From positions 1 to 39,227 of IMG/VR virus record IMGVR_UViG_3300020395_000034: 39,227 bases of DNA; one strand, written 5' to 3'. A model generated the notes under the pieces. It was not told where the DNA came from, did not search any database, and was given only the letters and a program-made list of their open reading frames with translations. The translations under genes were made by a program, and so were the position numbers. Below are positions 23,401 to 30,974 of the stretch, in pieces (positions within the stretch are counted from its first letter, which is position 1; the number at the start of each line of letters is the position of its first letter). Source of the DNA: a virus.

Positions 23401-26400
23401 TCTATTTCTTGCTCTAAAAGAGAATTAGTTTCTGTTAAGAAATCATTACTTGCATTAAAATCCGATACTTTATATGGGAAAGTATTTCTCAATAATCCTA
23501 ATTCATTATAATCTAATGATATTTGATCAGTTTCTAAGATATTTTCTGGAATTAAAGATGATCTATAAGTATTACCTATAAAATAGGGGAATGTTGGAAT
23601 ATCTGTTGAACCAGTTACTACAGCATGATAAGCATAAACACCATTAGGGAAATCTGAATTTTTCTCATACCTACCATTAAATTCATCAAGATCACCATTT
23701 GTAGAACTATATGTATAATCTTCTACAAAATACCCTGTTTCAAACCCAGAAGGTCTATCAACAACATTAGATATGTCTATGGTATATCCAGATACCAATC
23801 TCTTTACTACTGCCCCAGGAGTGATATTTGAGGGGTCTTCATCTGGTTTTTCATATCCATATGGACCATATATTGGATTTCCATCATATGCCCATCCAAT
23901 TATACCAGATGCAGAACTATTGGACTCTTGGAAAGTATTAGTAGTATAACCACATACAGAATATTTTAAATTATTGGTAGTTTCAATTAAAAGATCTTTA
24001 CCAAATTTATTAAATTTATTTGGAGTTAATGATCTTATTTTAGTCCTAAATGATTGATTAATACCAGAAGATTTAACAACAATAGTAGCACTTGTAGAAT
24101 ATCCAATTCCTGGATTAGTAACTTTAACATCAACAATTTTTTCATTTTCTATTATTGGTCTTAACTCAGCACCAGTACCATTTTCATCTATAATAATTAA
24201 ATCTGGATTAGAGAAATATTCGATTCCACCAAAATCAATATTAACGGAATTTATTTGACCATTTAATACAATTGGTCTTAAATTTGCTTCTTTTCCTGTT
24301 TTTACTGTAATTATAGGATTTTCTTCAACATTTGTAATTGTTGTACCATATCCTGTACCAGATTCATAGACATAAACTTGATCAATATCACCTTTAACTA
24401 CTGGTGTTATATTAATAGAAGTTGTTCCAACACCAACAGCAGTAAATTCAATAAATCCTGTAATATCAGGATATTGGAAATTATGGTATCCAGTACCAAC
24501 AGAATCTAAACTTAAATAATTTTTTCTTATATAATTTGATGTTATAGTTCCACCTATACCAGCATCAGCAACTCTAAATGAATTAGAATCTATTTTGATA
24601 ACTTGGTATTGTTTTGTAGTAGTTAATCCAGTTATACTAGTTCCAGTAGATGAATATTTAATTAATTCACCATCAGAAAAACCATGATCTTTAAATGTAA
24701 TAGTATCGTAAGCAGTAGATATTGCTGAAGGTTTTACTATTAATTTTCTATTAGTATAATCTTTTCCACCATTTATTACTCTAACTTCAGTTAAAGTTTG
24801 TCTTGAAGATACTTTAAATTTATGAATACCACTACTATTAGTTCCACTAAAATCTATAGTGTTAATTCCAGAAATACAATCTGATAAAGTATTGAATAGT
24901 CTAATAGTTCTATTGTTAGAAACTCTTGGGAAGTAAACAGAATTATTAAGTAAAGTATCAGTTCCTACACCAATAGAAATAGAAGGATTTAAATTAGAAT
25001 CATAAGTTATTGGTTCTTCATTAACAAAATCATGATCGGTTAGAAATACAATTTGCTCCGTTGATGTATTAATACCACCACCTTGTGTAGTTGGAGCAGC
25101 ATTAAACAACACTTCTCTAGATCTTGTTCCTATAATTGGATCTAATATACATCCATTACCATTACCACCACTAACTCCAATAGATACAATTTTGTCAATA
25201 TCAAAATCTTGAGAATCAACATATACTTTAGTTATTGATCCCTTAAGAACTGGTTGGACTAAAGCAGTTGTACCAGTACCTGAAGAAACTGTTAACTTTG
25301 GTGGATTTATAACATCAAAGTTATTACCACGGTTTATTACATCAACTTTTTCTAAAGGTCCATAATAAATTTTATCATTGGATTTGTAATTTTCTATTTC
25401 TACACCATTAATCAACATTCCAATCCCACCACTAATGGTAGTTTGTCCAGTACCAGTTGAAATTGGTGAAGATAATGGGAATTTTTTAATTAATTTTTGT
25501 GGTGATATTAAATTTGATTTTTGAGAATAAAGTGTAAATTTATGAGAATTATCACCCACTGGTGGTAAATTAAAAGTTATAAATTTATCATCCTTTATTC
25601 CAGAATTAGAACCATATATTTTTATTTGCCTATCACTAATTGGATTTACATAATAAGATCCAGTTTCCAATCCAACCATAGAAGAACCTTGTGGTTCATA
25701 ATAAACCCTATCACCAATTTCAAATGGCATAGAAGCACCAAAATCTATTACAGAATAACTATCATTAGTAAACCCAGTTAAAAAACCTAAAGTAACACCT
25801 ATACCAGAATTGTTAAACGATATTGTGCTTGTATCTACTGTTATTTGTTGTGTAAATGGTAACCTATTACCATCTTTATCGATACGATATGATGGTAAGG
25901 AATTTGACGCAACATATGCTGAATTTTCATTTACATATACATTTTGAATATCGGATGTAATATTATCATTTCCATATTGAATATTAGTTCCAGAACTATT
26001 TGCTTTATTGATTTTTCTTCTTATATTATACTGTCTATTTACATTTGGAGAAAATGTAAATCTTTCTAAGATTATTTCATTATTTTCAATTTCTTCTGAT
26101 ACATAAGGATCACTATCAAGAGACGTTGGATATACAACCTTATTACTGTCTCTATCTGTAATTTCAACATAATCACCAAATTTTAAACTAGATCTATCAA
26201 CAGAACTATCTACTTTTATAGGTGAAAATGATTTTATATGATAGGAAGAACTTGTATTATAAATCCAAGAATTAGCAAAAACTTCTTTATATGTCTTATT
26301 TTTTTCTGGATTTAATATTTTATCACCAATAGATTTTACAGATATTATATCACCTTCAGAAACATCTAATTTCTCATTTGCATTAAGGTTGGATAAAACT

Positions 26401-27620
26401 CCAGTAAATCTTAATACCACTTTTTTATTAGAATCACCATTTTCATATCCAAAATAAAATTCTTCAGATCTTATATTGTCTATTGGAGATATTGTAGTTG
26501 CTATGGATACATTATTCCATGTACAATTTAAAAATTGATTTACTGTTTTATCAGTATATGTTATTGTATTAACACCTGAATTAATTGTTCCTGATGTATT
26601 AAAACCAACAGTAGAATCAACAATAATAGAAGATGATTGTGGAGCAAAAGATTCTAAAGATTTTGTATTTGGTATAACAACAAAATCACCTTCAACATCA
26701 CTAATTTCATCATATCCAACAAATAATCCAACTTTATAATAAGTGGTAATACCAGTACTTCCTGAATTATACCTCTCAAAAGGTTCAATTTCTGATATGG
26801 AAGCATTAATATCATTTGCAACATCACTTTTAAATAATGATTGACCTTTTAATTGTAAAGGATCTCCAGAAATTACTTCAGCAATAGCAACTTGCCTTCT
26901 AGTATATTTCGCAAAAGATGGTTTTATTAATTTTTCTTCTAAATTTAAAATATCAGGCTCAATTCCATATAAAGCATTAAATAAAATTCTAAAAGATTCA
27001 TTAGTACCTTTAGTTTTATATAATGATTTTGATTCCTTTATAAAAGAACCAGCATCTAACTTAGAGTTTAGTGTTGTATTCTCTAAACCAGGAGTAAATG
27101 TATATTTTGTTTTCTTATAAAATTCTTTTAAAAATAAAGAACTTAAATTTTGTATTGATGTATTTGCTGTATGATTAGCAGCAGTAGATTCACTAAAAAC
27201 TAATTCTTCTTGATTTAAATCTCTATGATAACTTGTAATACCAGAAAATCCACGTTTACAACCAGTAAATGAAACAGTAGTAATACCAGTATATGTTATT
27301 ACCTCACTATCAATTTTTAATAAACCATATTCTTTTGGAAATCCCTTTGTAGAACTAACATTTATTGTATCCTGAGATTCGTTTATATCACTAGAAAGAG
27401 TTGTTGAATCAATAACAACATCAGGTGTTAAATTATCTAAATTTAAATATTGATCTAAATTCTCAGCAATATCAACTGGACCTCCCTGATATTCCTGTGA
27501 AATATAGTATTGTCTAAGAAAATCTACTGTAAGTGGACTTTCTTCCAATACGTAATTGGGAAGTTGATTAGATACACTATCCTGTATTTTTAATCTGCTT
27601 TCAAATCCTGTTTGTATCAT
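14454..27620 (-). CDS. Giant baseplate/virion protein in the gp7 position (4,388 aa)
   Basis: Single uninterrupted frame of 13.2 kb between gp6 and gp8, where T4 encodes the 1,032-residue wedge protein gp7. The first 280 residues are non-repetitive (TVDFLRQYYISQEYQGGPVD; FRILFNALYGIEPDI). Around 1240-1350 lies a YHYH-type domain: GWAYDGNPIYGPYGYE, LDEFNGRYE and YAYHAVVT (about 1329), with the eponymous YHYH degraded to YAYH. Around 3400-3720 are tandem repeats carrying a Cys, an Asp/His pair and YPRGTDP or YPRSTDP, each followed by (I/V)SG. The last 400 residues contain GGSGYTSAPTVSV, the GxGY repeat also found in gp14. No enzyme motif is evident otherwise. By position it should contribute to the wedge and radiate outward (inference). 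It starts 2 nt after the gp6 stop (TAATATG). Confidence 0.85.
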   Translation of the reverse strand: MIQTGFESRLKIQDSVSNQLPNYVLEESPLTVDFLRQYYISQEYQGGPVDIAENLDQYLNLDNLTPDVVIDSTTLSSDINESQDTINVSSTKGFPKEYGLLKIDSEVITYTGITTVSFTGCKRGFSGITSYHRDLNQEELVFSESTAANHTANTSIQNLSSLFLKEFYKKTKYTFTPGLENTTLNSKLDAGSFIKESKSLYKTKGTNESFRILFNALYGIEPDILNLEEKLIKPSFAKYTRRQVAIAEVISGDPLQLKGQSLFKSDVANDINASISEIEPFERYNSGSTGITTYYKVGLFVGYDEISDVEGDFVVIPNTKSLESFAPQSSSIIVDSTVGFNTSGTINSGVNTITYTDKTVNQFLNCTWNNVSIATTISPIDNIRSEEFYFGYENGDSNKKVVLRFTGVLSNLNANEKLDVSEGDIISVKSIGDKILNPEKNKTYKEVFANSWIYNTSSSYHIKSFSPIKVDSSVDRSSLKFGDYVEITDRDSNKVVYPTSLDSDPYVSEEIENNEIILERFTFSPNVNRQYNIRRKINKANSSGTNIQYGNDNITSDIQNVYVNENSAYVASNSLPSYRIDKDGNRLPFTQQITVDTSTISFNNSGIGVTLGFLTGFTNDSYSVIDFGASMPFEIGDRVYYEPQGSSMVGLETGSYYVNPISDRQIKIYGSNSGIKDDKFITFNLPPVGDNSHKFTLYSQKSNLISPQKLIKKFPLSSPISTGTGQTTISGGIGMLINGVEIENYKSNDKIYYGPLEKVDVINRGNNFDVINPPKLTVSSGTGTTALVQPVLKGSITKVYVDSQDFDIDKIVSIGVSGGNGNGCILDPIIGTRSREVLFNAAPTTQGGGINTSTEQIVFLTDHDFVNEEPITYDSNLNPSISIGVGTDTLLNNSVYFPRVSNNRTIRLFNTLSDCISGINTIDFSGTNSSGIHKFKVSSRQTLTEVRVINGGKDYTNRKLIVKPSAISTAYDTITFKDHGFSDGELIKYSSTGTSITGLTTTKQYQVIKIDSNSFRVADAGIGGTITSNYIRKNYLSLDSVGTGYHNFQYPDITGFIEFTAVGVGTTSINITPVVKGDIDQVYVYESGTGYGTTITNVEENPIITVKTGKEANLRPIVLNGQINSVNIDFGGIEYFSNPDLIIIDENGTGAELRPIIENEKIVDVKVTNPGIGYSTSATIVVKSSGINQSFRTKIRSLTPNKFNKFGKDLLIETTNNLKYSVCGYTTNTFQESNSSASGIIGWAYDGNPIYGPYGYEKPDEDPSNITPGAVVKRLVSGYTIDISNVVDRPSGFETGYFVEDYTYSSTNGDLDEFNGRYEKNSDFPNGVYAYHAVVTGSTDIPTFPYFIGNTYRSSLIPENILETDQISLDYNELGLLRNTFPYKVSDFNASNDFLTETNSLLEQEIEIESISSGSIDKINILNSGSNYKVDDVLEFDNTGTKGSGLISKVLSVKGKKINEINTSIEKINSTILTWSEDKIKVSILPRNNLSNRDNVVISGLSTNVIKLKDSYSIGITSTTGTTISTITASPSAGFTTEIYVSRIPSNISIGSSIGIGTETLKVLNVYNNLNILRVKRDAVSYGKTYAEGSEVSFIPDSFTIDEKVPYFKSELNDLAYFNPIKSVGIGTTEGTEYPISFAFGGKTIQRNVPIQHIYIENHPFKTNQKIKLTIPSGGSNINISTDKSNNTVILPTTLYAVNKTINSIGIKTTLNSNEIYFRSFANNNNANKDEYLFETEKNLVNATVERIKSKVSISTSHGLLSGDVISLSVKPDLSVGIGTSTSIKVLRETNSGNILINPIPFTSGSVKHNKLGLGNHGFKTGDKVFYDGDATGLSTGSYYVYKIDDDFIQLGETLYDVNNTIKTVSITQGTGGSSQSISRINPQIKAINNNNLVFDLSDSSLSGYNFNLYYDKEYNNKFVSTGSTNNFSVSNVGTALTVGYSTSLPNVLYYNIDKSGFISTSDFDVSNNSRIVFSDSYYNGSYPISGVAATTFDIFLNRVPENLTYKNTDCDELKYTSKSKTIEGGIDRIDIISGGSGYKSSPKFIGVGTIAQGKDASVVPTSSTIGKVNKIRVINDSYEYSSDPTLQPEAFISPIIEIENASTIGIVSVTNGGSGYISDPNVIIVNSDTGTKIDSGYLQPNLLSGTIVGIDIEEKAVGLPENTVTLRATNNTNGITITKVESHAGTAFTCTITTPILGFGNNPFTIGDKVYIEGIEKYSNNGSGFNSEDYGYKLLTVSNYDDSGAQDKVTIDVSSLTTNTGIARTISNQYSSIISESKYPTFFVSQVINNFDIGEKLLINGKSSNLSITESSSNILKIKGTDVINVGDILVGETSSNQATIKNITENNAKYNTGFSILKEFGWVDTTGKLNDDGQLVADNDYYQNLSYSVKSTIPWDELKTSVNNLLHTSGLKNFADVGIVSTTNIGIGSTNAITIIYDIIDDKRVDTVNYIDMVVDKDTTTSSSRFIDFENIRLSDYIQCKTNECLLIDDISSSFSNLEASPTDYLNVYQYGSTDIYNNYLIRVNSASGSTQQLQLSELVVLSNGTNNIMFEKSGLINSDTSIPSDNFAEFKLHNNPSTLQNYVRFIPTNTYNIDYDLKILSSKFSSNIVGVGTELLGPVDLISAYRISNSVGTSNIVELPINKYGSIHATTQITNTVTNDLHYVETYVTHNGQDTFMTQYFVDTDNDEASFNTTNIGIITSRINSGNLEFRYKNDNGNNTKIRSRIVGFGLTTSTNSTYRFLTTGQPSGAERSMIYQGLSNSGVGTTSILELDKGLFNASKSIVEVSIGSSRAVHEVLSVYDGTNVYVQQSQALSLNNGLTSNYDSGVGLGTFGGSVVGSNYIVKFHPDNVVGVSSVIVLNQCYYNQNDTLNDPSTLTYGKTTDDVDILLYNAIGGNRINTKSFEAKTNNVSIFGKSFDPSSSSVDLATGKFTLENHFFRANEELEYKSGSSFIGVSSSPMTYKNGSITGTLPSRVYVKSVINNNSFNISTTRAGAAVTFINVGSGNNHELSMVNSNTKSIISIDNVIQYPVSSTNITHTLKYNLGGQVSASSTIFSLSGITSISTEDILKIDNEYVEVINVGVGTTTVGPISVGVGTYSLVNVNRGFVGSSSTTHTNNSTVTIYGGSYNITGKTINFSKAPRGNKEQPLLENGLPFPTADFNGRVFLRDNYTSNNVYDDISKKFDGITNEYTLTVGGANTTGIGTSGGTGILFVNGIFQSPTTDNNPLNNFQIVENSGISSVVFSGITSINGSLIINDEDINANQLPRGGVPISIGNSNGLGYAPLAGAKVMPVLNNSGSITNVIGVATQGTALAISTAVYDNASGIVTITTVEPHQFVFGNANTDSVKLVGLHFTCPANSGVTTNFFPSGKYGDKFSIVSVSSTNKFSANVGTTTIPHTYNGQGTVYPWYDDLTFGSGYNNIVSIGVTVIDAGFKHKFVSADNNAINKYAISGQLTPTAADYDPVSGIMTITAAGHGLVTNNQINFDTKSLRFTCSKDGHKTIHEYPRGTDPISGVNTTITKINDDIFSVDVGKSVGSGAVITAQPVGVNTHQFVNASSDAIEIIVGGSGNLQPQNGTSYNPVTGILRVNTGTNHNLVTGNTIKFKNNTVVFKCAQDDYQTHHSYPRGGVEHKFVSATSTAVNGSLQPTNAVYSGETGELTLTFASAHGISNGATITIADDSLTMTCARDDHASEHTYPRSTDPVSGIATVVSNATANSGKDLTVNVGRSNLADPISGVTTAIIKIDNNEFDVYIGKSTNHGGGALAFNIVNGGSGYQNPEIFVSEPSYDNLSIKGISRRGIGSTTDTGIGLLVNAHVNGTSSNKYGESGLFEITDYSISRSGYAFKEGDTFEAVGLVTDRRLISLKSKSVLEVGRTYNDKFSMWQFGEFDYIDPIVGYQDGVNTKFPLYYNGSLISVESTNTFDSELANVFIVIINGVIQEPGKAYEFSGGTSLAFKEPPTKDDNIDIFFYKGTDDEDSVVKDGEKTIIEIGDEVQIKRNVGIPTTLDQDVRTVLSLDTSKTLETNVYTKQGINENDIKPLSLIKQKVDKVINEVFVSKKRVKLEPYVYPAARIIKDFSTSDTEFYVDNAELFGYDGTASSFGGIIVSGNVSTAATATAIMAGSSLYDIQVSSGGSGYTSAPTVSVSAPPHIFDDNAVAIGVTATATATISNGSVNNINLTNSGLGYTVAPSVLISSENPVYDLVTGTNPTVQNTAGIITGISTTMSGSDLCLKFVAISTSGFNPISVGNPIYISDTRVGSGLTSTDGSDTNVVGVGTQFVDNIYIVKEFSYTGTAPSTMSGIITCTIKSDTSTSGLNTIGFTTSPVGKYSCGKISGFTRDSSPISIGVTGRIISGLSTFPTLQRRGGNDTLEDSGALSTPT

Positions 27621-27621
27621 A

Positions 27622-29550
27622 TTACTCTCTTGTTATTGATCCATTAGAATAACTTGATGTATAGAAATCTCTAGTAAATTGAACACCTGAAATCTCATCT
27701 CCTGAAGAAATTACATCTCTCATCATATTTATTTTACTTTCAGAAACAGCAAATGAGAGGTATAAATCCTTTAAACCCACAACATCATTGGATTCTGGGA
27801 AAGCTTGTATTTCAATAATATTATTTGGTTCAGCAGTTGATGTAACATTAATAGTTGATAAAAGAATTTCTCCTTTCTCATAATCAACAATACCTGCAGA
27901 AGAAGTAACAACTGTCAATATATCGTCTGTTATTTTTACAATCGATAATGTACCTTTCTTACGATCTTCATCTGGAATATCTGTTAAGTAAACAGTTGAT
28001 GATTCACCATCAACGGTAAACCCTGTAGATTTAATATTATATCCCTTAGAATCAACATGGAACTTATTACCAAAACATAACTCATATTGTGCCCATTGAT
28101 TTAATGATGCTTGTAAATCTCTCCTTATCTTAACTTTAGTAATGTTTGATGTTATAGAAGTATCAGTATCATCAATTACCTGAAGAACTTTACTATATTT
28201 AAATCTACCACCAAACTTATTAAGATTGACTGATTTTGAATAATCAGTTAATGATTTAATAACATTAGTTTTAAGTGTGTCGGGTGTTGATACAAAAGAA
28301 TCATTATAATAAACACTAGAATCAACCTCAACATATAATATTTTTAGATCAACAATTTTTTGACTAATCCCAGATACACTATATTGTTTTATTTGCGATA
28401 GTATTCTCGACTTAGAAAAATCGGATACATAACTACCATTCTTTGGTTTAATACTAATACTTACCGTACCAAATTCTGGTGGATCCAATTCCTCACCACC
28501 TATAACAGAAACTGAATCTGTATTTGGATATATTCTCTTAATCAATGCTTCATAATCTCTTGGAGTAACTGCTCTATTCTGTGCTGAATATGTTAAAGGA
28601 GAATAATACTTAACAGAGTCTAAAGATTCTATATTAGCACCATTTTGAGATGGAGCATTAGTTGTAATTGATCCAGCAAGAAATGTAGTTATATCTGCTT
28701 GATTCTGATTCTGTAAACTACCAGCAAATCTGAATATATCAGTTGATCCAACTTTTCCACCAGCACCATTGCCATCTTCACCATCAGTTACCATATAATG
28801 AACTGTAATTACATTACCATCATCAGATGATTCAGTACCTAATTTTTTACCAAATATACCATCTCCAAATTTTATTTCATACTTTTCATCTTGTATTTCT
28901 CTAATAAAATAAATTCTTGAATTTAAATTAACATCAATAAGATCGTTAATTAAATTGTATTTTAACCCAAATCCATTTTCACCAGTATTTTTAATATAAA
29001 CAACAATTTTTGATGAATCAATATACGGATTATTAAGTATAAATCTTTGATCCAATGAACCATCATATGTAAATTGCTTACTTAAAAATGTTCCTTGATA
29101 TACATTAATATTTTTAAATGATGCTTTATTGTTGGAAACATTAGTAGTTATTGATTCTGTAATAGAAAAAGTATAACTTTCATTATTAATATCTCCAGTA
29201 CAAACAATTCCTGGTTTTAAAGTAACAGAAGATATATCATTACCCAAATTAGTGATGTCAAATGATATTTGTGCTAGTGCTGCTGACCTAGATCGTGGAG
29301 TATAACCTATATTGCTTGCCAGAGACACCACATTCTCCCTGAGAGTCGCAGAATCTAGGAAAGACTCATTAACTACCATGTTGGAGTTAAATGCTGTTAT
29401 ATACGTGTTATATGCTAGTGTGTCTATTAAGACAGAAAAATTAGATCCATCAAAATCAAAGTCGGTAAAATTGGAATTTGCCCGTAAGTAATCTTTAATA
29501 GATGTCTTTATCTGATCGTAATCTAGATTTGTAAATTTAGTGAAAGGCAT
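27622..29550 (-). CDS. 6: Baseplate wedge protein gp6
   Basis: 642 residues, against 660 in T4. gp6 forms the continuous inner ring of the baseplate and drives the dome-to-star change. The N-terminus DYDQIKTSIKDYLRANSNFTDFDFDGSNFSVLID contains the wedge-protein core (its recognisable part is FDFDGSNFSVLIDTLAYN), followed by NSNMVVNESFLDSATLRENV, the hallmark of gp6/gpJ-type baseplate proteins. The middle holds YFIREIQDEKYEIKFGDGIFG, the conserved (Y/F)G(D/N)G(I/V)xG loop, and a domain opening AVTPRDYEALIKRIYP (about 325). Coupled to gp25 (ATG 2 nt after its stop). Confidence 0.95.
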   Translation of the reverse strand: MPFTKFTNLDYDQIKTSIKDYLRANSNFTDFDFDGSNFSVLIDTLAYNTYITAFNSNMVVNESFLDSATLRENVVSLASNIGYTPRSRSAALAQISFDITNLGNDISSVTLKPGIVCTGDINNESYTFSITESITTNVSNNKASFKNINVYQGTFLSKQFTYDGSLDQRFILNNPYIDSSKIVVYIKNTGENGFGLKYNLINDLIDVNLNSRIYFIREIQDEKYEIKFGDGIFGKKLGTESSDDGNVITVHYMVTDGEDGNGAGGKVGSTDIFRFAGSLQNQNQADITTFLAGSITTNAPSQNGANIESLDSVKYYSPLTYSAQNRAVTPRDYEALIKRIYPNTDSVSVIGGEELDPPEFGTVSISIKPKNGSYVSDFSKSRILSQIKQYSVSGISQKIVDLKILYVEVDSSVYYNDSFVSTPDTLKTNVIKSLTDYSKSVNLNKFGGRFKYSKVLQVIDDTDTSITSNITKVKIRRDLQASLNQWAQYELCFGNKFHVDSKGYNIKSTGFTVDGESSTVYLTDIPDEDRKKGTLSIVKITDDILTVVTSSAGIVDYEKGEILLSTINVTSTAEPNNIIEIQAFPESNDVVGLKDLYLSFAVSESKINMMRDVISSGDEISGVQFTRDFYTSSYSNGSITRE

Positions 29551-29551
29551 T

Positions 29552-29953
29552 TTATCTTGTTGCCTCTAGTAGAAAGGAATATTCTTGAGTCGGAAACTCT
29601 TGACCAATGATATCAAATGCTACAACAACTTCAAATTCATTGCTATCTGGTCTAGGATCAACTTCTATCTGTATATTATCAACTCTTGGTTCAAAATTTT
29701 CTATAGAAGACTTAATTTGATCCTCTATAATTGAAGCAGTTCCATAATCAACGAAGTCAAATAGACTTTTATACACATCAGAACCAAAATCAGAGTCAAA
29801 AAACTTTTCAGTCGGAATTGTTTCTACAATATTTCTAACGGATCTGCGAATTGCATTCTCATTCTTCAATATTGGTAGATCTTTTGTTACAGGATGAGGT
29901 TCAAAAGACAAACTAATGTCCTTAAACCCCCTTGATATCCTCGTAATTGCCAT
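29552..29953 (-). CDS. 25: Baseplate wedge protein gp25 (GPW/gp25 family)
   Basis: 133 residues, equal to the T4 length of 132. gp25 sits in the inner baseplate and nucleates sheath assembly. The opening RGFKDISLSFEPHPVTKDL and the body (NENAIRRSVRNIVETIPTEK, then FDSDFGSDVYKSLF) are family-typical. The conserved EPR motif of the gp25-like proteins is intact at residues 88-90 (NFEPRV). Earlier literature calls the protein lysozyme-like, but there is no catalytic signature. Preceded by a perfect TATAAATA late promoter 17 bp from the ATG; begins the 25-6-7-8 transcription unit. Confidence 0.96.
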   Translation of the reverse strand: MAITRISRGFKDISLSFEPHPVTKDLPILKNENAIRRSVRNIVETIPTEKFFDSDFGSDVYKSLFDFVDYGTASIIEDQIKSSIENFEPRVDNIQIEVDPRPDSNEFEVVVAFDIIGQEFPTQEYSFLLEATR

Positions 29954-29970
29954 TTAATACAGTTTTTCTT

Positions 29971-29978
29971 TATTTATA
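29971..29978 (-). promoter_or_regulatory. Late promoter octamer TATAAATA for gp25-gp6
   Basis: Perfect TATAAATA on the minus strand, 17 bp upstream of the gp25 ATG, the same spacing as at gp8. It is the likely start of the late baseplate-wedge mRNA. Confidence 0.72.
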
Positions 29979-29997
29979 CCTGCAATCTTAGTTAATA

Positions 29998-30159
29998 TTA
30001 CTCATTAAGATTGATTTTTTCTTTTTTATTGTATTCTGGAGCATCATCATGCATAACTTCTTGGATAATTCTCCCTTCACCATCATATTCAGTGATTAAT
30101 TTCACCGTATTATGCTCGGATTTCATAATTTCTCTGTTTATGTCCACTTTGATTACCAT
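29998..30159 (-). CDS. Small hypothetical protein (53 aa)
   Basis: ATG at 30159, TAA at 29998. Starts MVIKVDINREIMKSEHNTV and continues with a beta-hairpin-like KLITEYDGEGRIIQEVMHDD before an acidic/lysine tail. Not recognised. It is isolated between a terminator (30,188-30,212) and the gp25 late promoter; a CTAAATA motif 18 bp upstream is at the same distance as the clear late promoters, which supports it being an expressed late gene. Confidence 0.6.
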   Translation of the reverse strand: MVIKVDINREIMKSEHNTVKLITEYDGEGRIIQEVMHDDAPEYNKKEKINLNE

Positions 30160-30177
30160 TTTACACATACAAAAAAT

Positions 30178-30184
30178 TATTTAG
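30178..30184 (-). promoter_or_regulatory. Possible late promoter variant CTAAATA
   Basis: CTAAATA on the minus strand, 18 bp from the start of the 53-residue gene and directly after the upstream terminator. It lacks the first part of NATAAATA, so confidence rests on the position and the matching spacing. Confidence 0.35.
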
Positions 30185-30187
30185 CGT

Positions 30188-30212
30188 AAAAAAAGTGCCT
30201 CTTTCGAGACAC
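30188..30212 (-). terminator. Rho-independent terminator after the oxygenase gene
   Basis: On the minus strand GTGTCTC, loop gaaa, GAGGCAC (7 bp, one G-U) followed by seven T. It begins 6 bp after the oxygenase stop codon. Confidence 0.88.
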
Positions 30213-30217
30213 CGAGG

Positions 30218-30784
30218 TTATTTTGAATAATTAAACCATCCTGTCATAATATATTTTGTTTGAGTTTTACTTGTAATTCCTCTATGAGGATGAGTCCAGT
30301 AAGAAGGCCATATTAACATGTCTCCAACTCTAGGTTGTATTAATTTATTCTGTTGAGGGAATTCAGTATATCCACCATCAGTTACATCATTTAAATATAT
30401 CATCCATACTAGTATTTTATTGTCTATATGTGATGGTGAATGTCGAGAATTTTCACAATGTAGAAAAAAATAACCTTCATTGGGAAGATATTTTTGTATT
30501 TTATAGATATTACTAAATTCCCAAGTATCTATTTTATCAATAAAAGGATATTCTTTTATATATTGTATAACTTCATCTCGCAATTCATCTAAAAATAACA
30601 GATTAAATGGATTTTTTTGCTCTGAATCCAAATATATTTCAGTACATTTCTTTTTTTCATGATTTACACCTTCTCCCATACTCCCTTCTACCCATTTATC
30701 GGGATTCTCATCAAAAATAGAAATAATATTATCACATATTTCTTTAGATAATGCATTCTTTTTACAATATATAAAATCTTTCAT
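30218..30784 (-). CDS. 2OG-Fe(II) oxygenase (prolyl-4-hydroxylase-like, 188 aa)
   Basis: Double-stranded beta-helix dioxygenase that uses Fe(II), O2 and 2-oxoglutarate. Iron ligands: H109-C-E111 (in GYFFLHCENSRHS; HxE instead of the commoner HxD) and a distal His in WTHPHRG (H165 or H167). The conserved core LVWMIYLNDVTDGGYTEF (about 125-142) is the YLN-v-GG-T-F signature of the P4H-like family, and the end KYIMTGWF supplies the 2-oxoglutarate-side Lys/Trp region. Such genes are common in T4-like cyanophages, often near tail genes; the substrate (protein, nucleic acid or glycan) is unknown. Flanked by terminators on both sides, so it is probably a one-gene unit. Confidence 0.88.
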   Translation of the reverse strand: MKDFIYCKKNALSKEICDNIISIFDENPDKWVEGSMGEGVNHEKKKCTEIYLDSEQKNPFNLLFLDELRDEVIQYIKEYPFIDKIDTWEFSNIYKIQKYLPNEGYFFLHCENSRHSPSHIDNKILVWMIYLNDVTDGGYTEFPQQNKLIQPRVGDMLIWPSYWTHPHRGITSKTQTKYIMTGWFNYSK

Positions 30785-30797
30785 AATTTTTAGTACG

Positions 30798-30819
30798 AAA
30801 AAAGGGGATTGCTCCCCTT
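30798..30819 (-). terminator. Rho-independent terminator
   Basis: On the minus strand AAGGGGA, loop gcaa, TCCCCTT, then TTTT (7 bp stem). Begins 6 bp after the stop of the 48-residue basic gene and ends the glycosyltransferase operon. Confidence 0.9.
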
Positions 30820-30825
30820 CTTAAT

Positions 30826-30972
30826 TTATTTTCCTTGTCCTCTGTATCTTTTACGAGCCGAGTTACGGGATGTTGCCGAGTATTTTGAGTGTTTTCCTCT
30901 TCCTTGACGAGATTTTTTCGGTGTTGCCTCTATGGTATCACCACCCGATAGACCTCCTTTTGCTTTTGCCAT
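30826..30972 (-). CDS. Small basic conserved cyanophage protein (48 aa)
   Basis: ATG at 30972, TAA at 30826; MAKAKGGLSGGDTIEATPKK leads into SRQGRGKHSKYSATSRNSARKRYRGQGK-type sequence (the C-terminal half is Lys/Arg/Ser/Gly-rich, e.g. SRNSARKRYRGQGK). I recall near-identical small proteins in many T4-like cyanophages. The high positive charge suggests nucleic-acid binding (a small nucleoid or virion DNA protein), which is unproven. Last gene before a strong terminator; follows the 54-residue gene by 2 nt and has a good purine-rich upstream region within that gene's end. Confidence 0.8.
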   Translation of the reverse strand: MAKAKGGLSGGDTIEATPKKSRQGRGKHSKYSATSRNSARKRYRGQGK

Positions 30973-30974
30973 AA

